In this document: positions 41,156 through 50,013 of the stretch, in pieces
How the letters are laid out: every line of letters starts with the position of its first letter
How positions within the stretch are numbered: the stretch's first letter is position 1
Assembly (NCBI RefSeq): GCF_010993965.1
Contig: NZ_WIXM01000002.1
Coordinates: forward strand, 248,001-312,000
From: Gracilibacillus sp. YIM 98692
GTDB lineage: Bacteria; Bacillota; Bacilli; Bacillales; Amphibacillaceae
Reading direction: 5' to 3'
Length of the DNA: 64,000 bases
Position numbers and translations under genes: made by a program
The notes under the pieces: generated by a model
Told to the model about the DNA's origin: nothing
Seen by the model: only the letters and a program-made list of their open reading frames with translations
Database searches by the model: none

Positions 41156-41860
41156 ATGACACAACCTTTTTTCCTTGCATTAGATTTTCAAGATGGAGAA
41201 ACTGTAAAACAATTTATTAAAAAAAATCAACTTGAAGGTGTTTCTGTAAAAGTAGGGATGGAATTATTTTACAGAGAAGGTCCGTCTATTATTGAGTGGT
41301 TAAAAGAACATCATCATCCTATATTTCTTGACTTAAAGCTTCATGATATCCCGACAACTGTAGAAAAGGCGATGTTTAATCTCGCTTCATTAGGCGTAGA
41401 TATGGTAAATGTGCATGCTGCTGGCGGCAGTGAAATGATCCAGGCTGCAAGACAAGGACTAGAAGCAGGTGCGAAGACTCAAATTCCTAAATTGTTAGCA
41501 GTAACGGTCTTAACTTCTATGGATGAATCGGTGCTTCAAGAGGAATTATATGTGAAACAACCATTAGAAGACGCGGTGAAACGACTAGCTTATTTATCGA
41601 AAAAAAGTGGTGCAGCCGGTGTAGTGTGTTCCGCACATGAGTCGAAGCTAATTAAAGAAACATGTGGAGACACATTTTTAACTGTAACGCCAGGAATTCG
41701 ATTAGCAGATTCTAGTCAAGATGATCAAAAGAGGGTAGCAACTCCTAGATTGGCTAAACGAAATGGAGCTGATTATTTAGTTATTGGACGAAGCATTACC
41801 CAATCAAAAGATCCGAAGCAAAGCTATCAACGAGTAGTAGAGGAGTGGAATAATGCTTAA
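41156..41860 (+). CDS. pyrF: PyrF, orotidine 5'-phosphate decarboxylase
   Basis: 234 residues. Final step to UMP. Catalytic DxKxxD: D59, K61, D64 in FLDLKLHDIPTT. A longer frame starts inside pyrD at 41105, but MTQPFFLALDF at 41156 is the family start, with GAAGGA five bases before it. Overlaps pyrE by eight bases. Confidence 0.97.
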   Translation: MTQPFFLALDFQDGETVKQFIKKNQLEGVSVKVGMELFYREGPSIIEWLKEHHHPIFLDLKLHDIPTTVEKAMFNLASLGVDMVNVHAAGGSEMIQAARQGLEAGAKTQIPKLLAVTVLTSMDESVLQEELYVKQPLEDAVKRLAYLSKKSGAAGVVCSAHESKLIKETCGDTFLTVTPGIRLADSSQDDQKRVATPRLAKRNGADYLVIGRSITQSKDPKQSYQRVVEEWNNA

Positions 41861-42479
41861 ACAGAAAGAAATGGCTAATGCTTTATACGAAATAGATGCA
41901 ATTCAAATTCGACCGGACCGTTCTTTTGTTTGGACATCAGGAATTCATTCACCTATTTATTGTGATAACCGATTAACGATGTCGTATCCACATGTGCGAA
42001 AAAAAATTGTAGAACAATTTGCTGCGATTATTGAAGGGATGAACGAAAAGCCAGATGTTATCGCAGGGTGTGCAACAGCAGGAATACCACATGCAGCATG
42101 GCTAGCAGAGTATCTTGATTTACCTATGGCATATGTAAGGTCAAAGCCAAAAGGTCATGGCAAGCAAAACCAAATTGAGGGTAAAATCGAAAAAGGAGAT
42201 AATGTCATTGTTATTGAAGATCTAATCTCTACCGGAGGGTCGTCGTTAGACAGTGCTCTTGTATTACGAGAAGCGGGAGCAAACGTGTTAAATGTCTTAG
42301 CGATATTCAGTTACGGTTTAGAAAAAGCTTCAGTTAATTTCTCAGAAGTCAATCTTCCATTTCAAACGATCACTAACTTTGATATTTTAGCGGAAGCTTT
42401 AGTTGAAAAGGGAAAAGTAACGGAAGAAGAAAGAAAAGATTTAATCCAATGGCGTGACGATTTAGGTAATAATAATTAA
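41853..42479 (+). CDS. pyrE: PyrE, orotate phosphoribosyltransferase
   Basis: 208 residues. Joins orotate to PRPP. PRPP-binding motif VIVIEDLISTGGSS at about 115-128, and KPKGHGKQNQIEG flexible loop. Last gene of the pyr operon, so the operon encodes every enzyme from bicarbonate to UMP. Confidence 0.97.
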   Translation: MLKQKEMANALYEIDAIQIRPDRSFVWTSGIHSPIYCDNRLTMSYPHVRKKIVEQFAAIIEGMNEKPDVIAGCATAGIPHAAWLAEYLDLPMAYVRSKPKGHGKQNQIEGKIEKGDNVIVIEDLISTGGSSLDSALVLREAGANVLNVLAIFSYGLEKASVNFSEVNLPFQTITNFDILAEALVEKGKVTEEERKDLIQWRDDLGNNN

Positions 42480-42560
42480 TCATTTCCCGGGAAACCGCAA
42501 GATTACCGTCTGTTCGATCGCATTCGACTTTTATGTTAAAATATAGTAAGAATGGATGAA

Positions 42561-42587
42561 AAAGGCTCTGAAGAAGAGCCTTTTTTT
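42561..42587 (+). terminator. pyr operon terminator
   Basis: GGCTCT (42564-42569) and AGAGCC (42575-42580) with short loop, A-run before and seven T after. It lies 82 bases past pyrE. Confidence 0.85.
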
Positions 42588-43026
42588 ATTAATGCAGAGG
42601 GAGTATTTTGTAAATAGCTTTGTATTGGTCAATATTTAGAAGAAAAACAAACAAATAAAAAGTCTTTTTTGGATCATGATTTAGATTAAGACCAAACAAA
42701 TACGGGAAATTAACCCTAAAGGGTAATAGTTAAAAAAGAACAATTATAGGATCTCCATTTCATCATGCTGAAAAAAATCAAGTCAGGCCTTGTTATGTTT
42801 ATTTTACTTTAAATGCGGTAATGGAAATATGAAGATTTTTATCCATGATTAAGAAAGCAAATGCCTGTTTTGTATGAGCTCATTCAATCATAGAAACCCT
42901 CTAGGGGAGATTATTAATGTAGTGGAGAAATAAGAATAAAGGGAAGCATTCATGCGGAATATAACATCGACTAATTGTTTATAAGAAAGTAAAAGTTTTT
43001 ATCATGTTAGTAAGAAAGGAGATAGA
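42588..43026. other. Gene-free spacer before selO with two CCCTnnAGGG palindromes
   Basis: No frame of note. Two 10-base palindromes of the same form, CCCTAAAGGG (42714-42723) and CCCTCTAGGG (42897-42906), lie upstream of selO and could be operator half-site pairs. The selO promoter is not clear; a TTGTTT at 42975-42980 lacks a good -10. Confidence 0.35.
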
Positions 43027-44502
43027 ATGACACATCAAACTCAAAGGCACGCAGCAGGTTGGAAATTGGAAAATAGTTATAAAGCTCTCCCGGATAAATT
43101 TTATGCTGAACTGGAATTAAATAAAGTAACCTCCCCTGAAATTGTTACAATAAATGAGGACTTGGCAAATTCTTTAGGCCTTGATGTCAAGGAGTTACAG
43201 AGCAAGGACGGGCTAAATGTATTAGCCGGTAATAGCATTCCTGATGATGCAACTCCTATAGCTCAAGCATATGCCGGTCATCAATTTGGGAATTTTACGA
43301 TGTTAGGGGATGGTCGAGCTCTCTTAATTGGTGAACAGATAACTCCAGACGGTGACAGGTTTGATATACAACTCAAAGGTTCAGGCCGTACACCGTATTC
43401 TCGTGGAGGTGATGGACGAGCAGCGCTTGGTCCGATGTTGCGTGAATATATCGTTAGTGAAGCGATGTATGCCTTAGGAATTCCAACTAGTCGCAGTCTG
43501 GCTGTTTTAAAAACTGGTGATCCAGTATACAGAGAGGTAGAATTAGAAGGAGCGATTCTAACTCGTGTGGCATCAAGTCATTTACGTGTTGGGACATTTG
43601 AATACGCTTTTAAATGGGGGACGAAAAAAGATCTCCAAGCATTAGCGGATTATGCAATAGATCGCCATTTTGCTTATATTGATCCAGGTAAGAATAAATA
43701 TTTAAGTCTTTTTCAAGAAGTCATGAAACGACAGGCAAATTTAGTTGCTAAGTGGCAATTAGTAGGGTTTATTCATGGTGTTATGAACACAGACAATGTC
43801 ACAATAAGCGGTGAATCAATTGATTACGGACCTTGTGCCTTTATGGATAGTTATGATCCCAAAACGGTATTTAGTTCAATTGATGTTCAAGGCCGTTATG
43901 CTTACGGGAATCAACCATCTATTACTGGGTGGAATCTGGCGCGTTTTGCTGAAACCTTATTGCCGTTATTACATGAGGATCAATCTAAAGCGGTGGAAAT
44001 GGCACAGGAAGAGCTATATCGTTTCTCAGATCTCTACCATGCAAATTGGTTGAATGGCATGCGATCCAAATTAGGAATTTTCACAGGGGAACAGCAGGAT
44101 GTATCGCTTATCGAAGATCTGCTGCATTTAATGGAAGAACATGAAGCAGATTACACTAATACATTTCGTGCTTTAACATTTGAAAAGTTTGAAGGCATGA
44201 AGTTATTCGAATCGAAAGAATTTAATGATTGGTATAAGCGTTGGCAAGAAAGATTAGAAAATCAAACCGAATCTAAACAATCAATAAATCAATTGATGCA
44301 AGAAAATAACCCTGCTGTTATTCCTCGAAATCATCGTGTAGAAGAAGCATTGAAAGCTGCAGTAGAAAAAGGGGATTATAGCGTGATGGATCAGTTGGTC
44401 TGTGTGTTGTCCGATCCTTATGCACATTCCGATGAACAAGAGCCATACACAACTTTACCTGAACCGTCTGCCAAACCATATGTCACTTATTGTGGTACGT
44501 AA
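43027..44502 (+). CDS. selO: SelO, pseudokinase-fold protein AMPylase (YdiU)
   Basis: 491 residues. Protein kinase-like fold with inverted ATP that transfers AMP to proteins, linked to oxidative stress. Shows [43 protein letters not shown], active-site D256-N257 ([10 protein letters not shown]) and DYGPCAFMD. The C-terminus is TYCGT, with C489 third from the end, the position of selenocysteine in animal SelO and of a redox cysteine in E. coli. AAGGAG precedes the ATG. Single-gene unit with no pathway link to the pyr genes. Confidence 0.94.
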   Translation: MTHQTQRHAAGWKLENSYKALPDKFYAELELNKVTSPEIVTINEDLANSLGLDVKELQSKDGLNVLAGNSIPDDATPIAQAYAGHQFGNFTMLGDGRALLIGEQITPDGDRFDIQLKGSGRTPYSRGGDGRAALGPMLREYIVSEAMYALGIPTSRSLAVLKTGDPVYREVELEGAILTRVASSHLRVGTFEYAFKWGTKKDLQALADYAIDRHFAYIDPGKNKYLSLFQEVMKRQANLVAKWQLVGFIHGVMNTDNVTISGESIDYGPCAFMDSYDPKTVFSSIDVQGRYAYGNQPSITGWNLARFAETLLPLLHEDQSKAVEMAQEELYRFSDLYHANWLNGMRSKLGIFTGEQQDVSLIEDLLHLMEEHEADYTNTFRALTFEKFEGMKLFESKEFNDWYKRWQERLENQTESKQSINQLMQENNPAVIPRNHRVEEALKAAVEKGDYSVMDQLVCVLSDPYAHSDEQEPYTTLPEPSAKPYVTYCGT

Positions 44503-44781
44503 GAAAAACTGGAACAAAAACTCCCGTTCCTTAATGATCTATCTTCTGACATGTGTACATTTCGTAGTAGATTATAAAGTAATATAGTGAAAACTCTAAT
44601 TTGTGAGAATTTCGACTTGTTCAGAACATGGCTAAGTGCTGAAGTACGTTTCTGCCAGCTACTTTTCCGCTGGGCTGGACTCACACTCATCTAGGAAAGA
44701 ATGGTAGGAAATCACGTTATAAGTTGCATCATATTTTGTGAATATTACAAACAAATTTTAAACTTTCTCACGCTTATAATA
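44503..44781. other. Spacer between convergent selO and rqcH
   Basis: About 280 bases with only short, broken frames; nothing recognised apart from the shared terminator at its right end. Confidence 0.5.
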
Positions 44782-44814
44782 AAAAGCTTGTAGAGTTTTT
44801 CTCTACAAGCTTTT
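44782..44814 (-). terminator. rqcH terminator (possibly bidirectional)
   Basis: AAAAGCTTGTAGAG (44782-44795) and CTCTACAAGCTTTT (44801-44814), perfect 14-pair stem, loop of five. On the minus strand it is followed by more T; it includes the last codons and stop of rqcH. Confidence 0.85.
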
Positions 44815-46518
44815 ATCTTTTAGTTTATGGATGAAATTTTCGTCTGGTGTGACATATAAGGTTTTTTGATTTTCATAAGTAACAAATCCTGGTTTAGCAC
44901 CGCTTGGCTTTTTTACATAACGAATAGCTGTATAGTCAACTGGAACAGAGGAGGAATTTTTCGATTTGCTAAAGTTTGCAGCTAATTGAGCTGCTTCTAA
45001 TAATGTATCCTCTGTTGGAGTATTGGAACGAATGACAACATGAGATCCAGGTATATTTTTTGTGTGGAGCCAAATGTCATCTTTTTTGGCTAAACGATTG
45101 GTTAAATATTCATTTTGTTTATTGTTTTTACCGACCAAAATCGTTGTACCATCTGTTGATTTATAAGATTCTGGTGTAGGTTTAGCTGGCTTTTTCTTTT
45201 TCTTTTGTGATGTCGTTTTTTTCTTCAAATATCCTTGTTCTTGTAATTCTTCCCGTATCTCGTCAATATCCTGTTCTCTAGCTGAAACAATGTGTTCAAT
45301 AATTTCTTCTAGATATTTAATCTCTTCTTTTGCTTTTTTTTGTTCCTCTAGTACCATCTGTTTTGATTTCTTTAATTTATGGTATTTCTTGAATAATGCT
45401 TGTGCATTTTCACTTGGTGATTTATTTTCGTTTAACGGTATCGTTCGTTTAACTTGATCAGGATGGTAATAATCAATTACTTCAACCTCTTTATCTCCCT
45501 GTTTCACAAGATGCATGTGTGCAGTTAATAGCTCTCCATCTTTTTGATAATTATCGGCCTGCTGTGCTTGTTTTTTTGTTTTCTCTAGTTTTCCTAATTT
45601 CCGTATATTTTTGTTCATTTCATTTTTTAAAAAACGTGTTAGGTCTCCCGCTTTTTGCTTGACCCGGTCACGTTCCGCTTTTCCAGAGTAAAAGGTATCA
45701 AGCATCTGGCTAATGGAATCATAAACTTGACGTTGGCCTTCGTGTGAGAGCAAAGGCAATACGTAAAAAATAGTTTTTTTACCTTGAATAATTTGTGGTT
45801 TGTATTGATGGTTTTCCATCTGACTTTGTATATCGAGGAACGCCTGCTTGTAATCATCTATTTTGCCTAACTTTGCTTGATAAGTGATTTCTTTTGCTAT
45901 TAAAGGCGATATACCCATAAATAGCTTTACAATTTGTTGATCAATCTTTCCACCATTAAAATCTATCTTTTTAATAAATGTTTCACCATCTGCTATTAAA
46001 GGATTGATCTTCCCTTGGTCAGGCGGCATGACATATGTACTGCCAGGCAGAATGGTTCTATGTCGGTTTTGCGCACCTGAAATATGCTTTATACTGTCTA
46101 ATATCACCTGTTTTTCTTGGTCGATGAGAATAATGTTACTATGTTTTCCCATCAATTCAACTACAAGTGTTTTGGTGCTAATATCTCCAACTTCATTTTT
46201 CGTCTTAAAATGAATGTTAACAATTCGTTCATTTTCATGCTGTTTTACAGATTCAATAAAGCTTCCGCTTAAATATTTTCTGAGCATCATACAATACATA
46301 GAAGGTTCGGTTGGGTTTTCGTATTGATCGTTCGTTAAATGAATTCTTGCATAACTAGAATGAGCAGATAGTAAAAGCTGTTTGTTTTGGCCAAATTGCC
46401 TTATGGTAAGTAATAGCTCTGTATCAGTCGGTTGATATATCTTTAGGACACGTCCGGATTCCATTTCTTCATGTAATTCTTTCGTAATGGCACGTGTCAC
46501 AACACCGTCAAAAACCAT
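44803..46518 (-). CDS. rqcH: RqcH, ribosome-associated quality control factor (NEMF/Rqc2 family)
   Basis: 571 residues. Binds 50S subunits with stalled peptidyl-tRNA and adds C-terminal alanine tails that mark the chain for degradation. N-terminal NFACT-N domain (VFDGVVTRAITKEL), helix-hairpin-helix and long coiled coils in the middle (about 270-430), and a C-terminal NFACT-R domain (ILVGKNNKQNEYLT, DDIWLHTKNIPGSHVVIR). ATG at 46518 follows AGGTGA; a GTG at 46527 lies within that site. Also called YloA or FbpA-like. Its pathway partner YlmH is the frameshifted gene at 24529. Confidence 0.94.
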   Translation of the reverse strand: MVFDGVVTRAITKELHEEMESGRVLKIYQPTDTELLLTIRQFGQNKQLLLSAHSSYARIHLTNDQYENPTEPSMYCMMLRKYLSGSFIESVKQHENERIVNIHFKTKNEVGDISTKTLVVELMGKHSNIILIDQEKQVILDSIKHISGAQNRHRTILPGSTYVMPPDQGKINPLIADGETFIKKIDFNGGKIDQQIVKLFMGISPLIAKEITYQAKLGKIDDYKQAFLDIQSQMENHQYKPQIIQGKKTIFYVLPLLSHEGQRQVYDSISQMLDTFYSGKAERDRVKQKAGDLTRFLKNEMNKNIRKLGKLEKTKKQAQQADNYQKDGELLTAHMHLVKQGDKEVEVIDYYHPDQVKRTIPLNENKSPSENAQALFKKYHKLKKSKQMVLEEQKKAKEEIKYLEEIIEHIVSAREQDIDEIREELQEQGYLKKKTTSQKKKKKPAKPTPESYKSTDGTTILVGKNNKQNEYLTNRLAKKDDIWLHTKNIPGSHVVIRSNTPTEDTLLEAAQLAANFSKSKNSSSVPVDYTAIRYVKKPSGAKPGFVTYENQKTLYVTPDENFIHKLKDKSL

Positions 46519-46538
46519 GTTTATCACCTCATTCCATC

Positions 46539-46544
46539 ATTATA
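46539..46544 (-). promoter_or_regulatory. Extended -10 of the rqcH promoter
   Basis: On the minus strand TGTTATAAT, a perfect TATAAT with TGn, about 20 bases before the rqcH ATG. The -35 is weak. Divergent from the yicC promoter. Confidence 0.55.
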
Positions 46545-46603
46545 ACATGTTCAATGCGGAAAGGATAAGATTTGAACGTTTTTGACGCTTATTATGTTAT
46601 ATA

Positions 46604-46633
46604 TTGTCTACTTATCTATTTATTTGATATGAT
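46604..46633 (+). promoter_or_regulatory. Sigma-A promoter of yicC-remA-gmk operon
   Basis: TTGTCT (46604-46609), 18-base spacer, TATGAT (46628-46633), about 50 bases before the first gene. Confidence 0.6.
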
Positions 46634-46682
46634 GTTTATAGGATCATCCAATTGTTTATAATAGGATTAGATGGAAGTGATA

Positions 46683-47567
46683 ATGAAAATGTATAGTATG
46701 ACTGGCTACGGTAAAGCTGAGTTAATAGATGGAGATAGAAAAATTCAAACAGAAATTCGCACGGTGAATCATCGTTATTTTGATATCTCTTGCCACATCC
46801 CTCATTATTTTTTACATATAGAAGATGCTATCCGTAAATTAGTGCATTCTCATTTGAAAAGAGGCCGAGTAATGGTGTCTGTTCATATAGATGGTGTATC
46901 ATTGACAGAAAAGTCTCTTTCAACAGATTGGAACATGGTCGATCAATATTTAAAAAGTTTACAATCCATTCAAGATCGTTACGATTTAAAAGGGAATTTG
47001 AATGTAGATGTGCTTGCACGACTACCTGAAATTTTTGAGGTGAAAGAGGAAGCAGACATAGAAAGTGAATTAGATGATAAGGTGCTTCAGGCAGTTTCTG
47101 AAGCAGTTGAAAAGGTAAAGCAAATGCGAAAGATTGAAGGAAAAGCTTTAAAGGCAGATCTTCTAAATAGAGCAAATTTTATTGAAAATAAATTAAAACA
47201 GTTGGGTGAGAGGCGAAAAATTGTTATAATAGAGTATCAGGAGAGAATACAAGAGCGTATTGACTCCTATCTAGCAAATTCTTCTGTTTACGATGAATCA
47301 AAGCTAATGCAGGAAATAGCTTTGTTAGCGGAAAAAGGTGATATTTCAGAAGAGATCACAAGGCTAGAGAGCCACTTAAGACAATTTAAACAAATTATAG
47401 ACGAAGAAGATGTTATTGGAAGAAAGCTAGATTTTATTGTACAAGAGGTGCACAGAGAGCTCAATACGATTGGTTCTAAATCAAATGACACTTGGATTAG
47501 TGAGCAAATCATTCATTTGAAAAGTGAAGTGGAAAAAGCAAAGGAACAGATCCAGAATGTCGAGTAG
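46683..47567 (+). CDS. yloC: YloC, YicC-family endoribonuclease
   Basis: 294 residues. Family includes E. coli YicC and B. subtilis YloC, which cut RNA endonucleolytically. N-terminal MYSMTGYGKAE, EIRTVNHRYFD and C-terminal REI/NTIGSKSND block. The ATG at 46683 is five bases after GGAAG; ATGs at 46671 and 46689 are alternatives. Upstream of remA and gmk, the usual order. Confidence 0.92.
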   Translation: MKMYSMTGYGKAELIDGDRKIQTEIRTVNHRYFDISCHIPHYFLHIEDAIRKLVHSHLKRGRVMVSVHIDGVSLTEKSLSTDWNMVDQYLKSLQSIQDRYDLKGNLNVDVLARLPEIFEVKEEADIESELDDKVLQAVSEAVEKVKQMRKIEGKALKADLLNRANFIENKLKQLGERRKIVIIEYQERIQERIDSYLANSSVYDESKLMQEIALLAEKGDISEEITRLESHLRQFKQIIDEEDVIGRKLDFIVQEVHRELNTIGSKSNDTWISEQIIHLKSEVEKAKEQIQNVE

Positions 47568-47617
47568 AACAATACATAATATGATGTGTCTGTTTAAATA
47601 TTAAGGGGGAGCTCCAA

Positions 47618-47878
47618 ATGAGTTTAAAGTTAATAAATATTGGTTTTGGGAATGTTGTTTCAGCAAATCGAATTATTTCGATAGTATCACCTGAATCAGC
47701 ACCAATAAAAAGAATTATTACGGTTGCAAGAGATAACAATAAATTAGTTGATGCGACATATGGAAGAAGAACGAGAGCGGTCATTATTACAGATAGTGAT
47801 CATGTTGTCTTATCAGCCGTTCAACCTGAAACCGTTGGTCAACGAGTAATTAGTCATGAAGAGATCAGTGAAGAATAA
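47618..47878 (+). CDS. remA: RemA, DNA-binding regulator of biofilm matrix genes
   Basis: 86 residues, nearly identical through [20 protein letters not shown] and [19 protein letters not shown] to B. subtilis RemA. Ring-forming DNA-binding protein that activates matrix and osmoprotection genes by countering SinR-type repression. GGGGGAG precedes the ATG. Confidence 0.95.
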   Translation: MSLKLINIGFGNVVSANRIISIVSPESAPIKRIITVARDNNKLVDATYGRRTRAVIITDSDHVVLSAVQPETVGQRVISHEEISEE

Positions 47879-48720
<842 letters not shown>

Positions 48721-48743
48721 TATGACTATATGGTTTTACAGCT

Positions 48744-48776
48744 CCCTCGCATTGCACCGGCTTGCGAGGGTTTCTT
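48744..48776 (+). terminator. Hairpin between rpoZ and coaBC
   Basis: CCCTCGCA (48744-48751) and TGCGAGGG (48763-48770), followed by TTTCTTCT. An imperfect T run suggests partial termination and reduced expression of downstream genes. Confidence 0.65.
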
Positions 48777-48812
48777 CTATTGCTGCATAGAACAAGAAGA
48801 GGAGACGATTTC

Positions 48813-50012
48813 ATGTTGAATGGAAAGAACATAGTTTTAGGTGTATCAGGTGGAATTGCTGTATATAAGGCTGTCGCTTTAACAAGCAAACTGACACAAG
48901 CTGGTGCGAATGTAAAAGTTGTGATGACAAAGCATGCCGCTGAATTTGTTACTCCCTTGACTTTTCAAGCCATATCTAGAAATGAAGTATATATGGATAC
49001 CTTTAAAGAAAAAGACCCTAAAAAAATTGCTCATATTGATTTAGCAGACTGGGCAGATGTATTTATTCTAGCACCAGCTACTGCTCACCTCATAGGAAGA
49101 ATGGCAAATGGGTTAGCCGATGATATGCTGACAACTGTTTTATTAGCTACAAAGGCTCCCGTTTATATAGCACCAGCTATGAATGTACATATGTATGATC
49201 ATCCCGCTGTACAACAAAACATGAACATCCTCGATCAATGGGGATATAAATTTATAGAACCTGGTGAAGGTTATTTAGCATGTGGTTATATTGGAAAAGG
49301 TAGATTGGAAGAGCCTGAGAAAATCATCACCTTAATAGAATCAGATTTGCAACAAAAAAAGAAATGGTGCGGTAAAAAAGTCTTAATATCAGCAGGTCCT
49401 ACACGTGAACAAGTCGATCCTGTTCGGTTTTTTTCTAATTTTTCCTCAGGGAAAATGGGGTATGCATTAGCGGAAAAAGCAGTTGAATTAGGCGCAGAGG
49501 TTCATTTAGTTTCTGGGCCAACTTCTCTTCCAACACCTCGAGGTGTAATAGCTTATGATGTCACAACAGCTGAAGAGATGTTTGAGCAAATTGTTAACTT
49601 ATATGCTGAAATGGATATTGTCATTAAATCAGCAGCAGTAGCCGATTATCGACCTGTCCAAACTTTCGATCATAAAATGAAAAAAAAGGATGGCCCATTA
49701 ACAATTAAAATCGAGCGGACGAAGGATATACTCCAATATCTTGGTGATACAAAAGCACATCAGTTTTTGGTTGGATTTGCTGCAGAAACACAAGATATTT
49801 TGTATTATGGGAAAGAAAAATTGACAAAAAAGAACCTGGATGCTGTAGTGATTAATGATATAGGTCGAAAAGACATTGGATTTAATTCGGAACAAAATGA
49901 AGTCGTGTACTTATCAAAAAAGGGCAGTGAGAAAAGGTTAAAGCGAATGAATAAAAAGCAAGTCGCTAAACAACTGTTAGAGTTGATGGATAGTGAAGTA
50001 AGGAAGGATTAA
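48813..50012 (+). CDS. coaBC: CoaBC, phosphopantothenoylcysteine synthetase/decarboxylase
   Basis: 399 residues, bifunctional. The N-terminal FMN decarboxylase (CoaC, about 1-190) has GVSGGIAVYK and active-site C157 in LACGYIGKGR; the C-terminal CTP-dependent synthetase (CoaB) has ISAGPTREQVDPVRFFSN and AAVADYRP. Two steps of coenzyme A synthesis. The longer frame from 48762 lies in the terminator hairpin; the ATG at 48813 follows AGAGGAGA. Confidence 0.96.
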   Translation: MLNGKNIVLGVSGGIAVYKAVALTSKLTQAGANVKVVMTKHAAEFVTPLTFQAISRNEVYMDTFKEKDPKKIAHIDLADWADVFILAPATAHLIGRMANGLADDMLTTVLLATKAPVYIAPAMNVHMYDHPAVQQNMNILDQWGYKFIEPGEGYLACGYIGKGRLEEPEKIITLIESDLQQKKKWCGKKVLISAGPTREQVDPVRFFSNFSSGKMGYALAEKAVELGAEVHLVSGPTSLPTPRGVIAYDVTTAEEMFEQIVNLYAEMDIVIKSAAVADYRPVQTFDHKMKKKDGPLTIKIERTKDILQYLGDTKAHQFLVGFAAETQDILYYGKEKLTKKNLDAVVINDIGRKDIGFNSEQNEVVYLSKKGSEKRLKRMNKKQVAKQLLELMDSEVRKD

Positions 50013-50013
50013 T

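Noticed and set aside
42530-42587. Small RNA with its own promoter before the pyr terminator
   Set aside because: TAAAAT/TATAGT lie near the terminator, but no -35 is in place and the product would be under 40 bases.
44402-44587. Small plus-strand frame overlapping the 3' end of selO
   Set aside because: Out-of-frame shadow; no ribosome binding site and the selO reading is conserved to its C-terminal cysteine.
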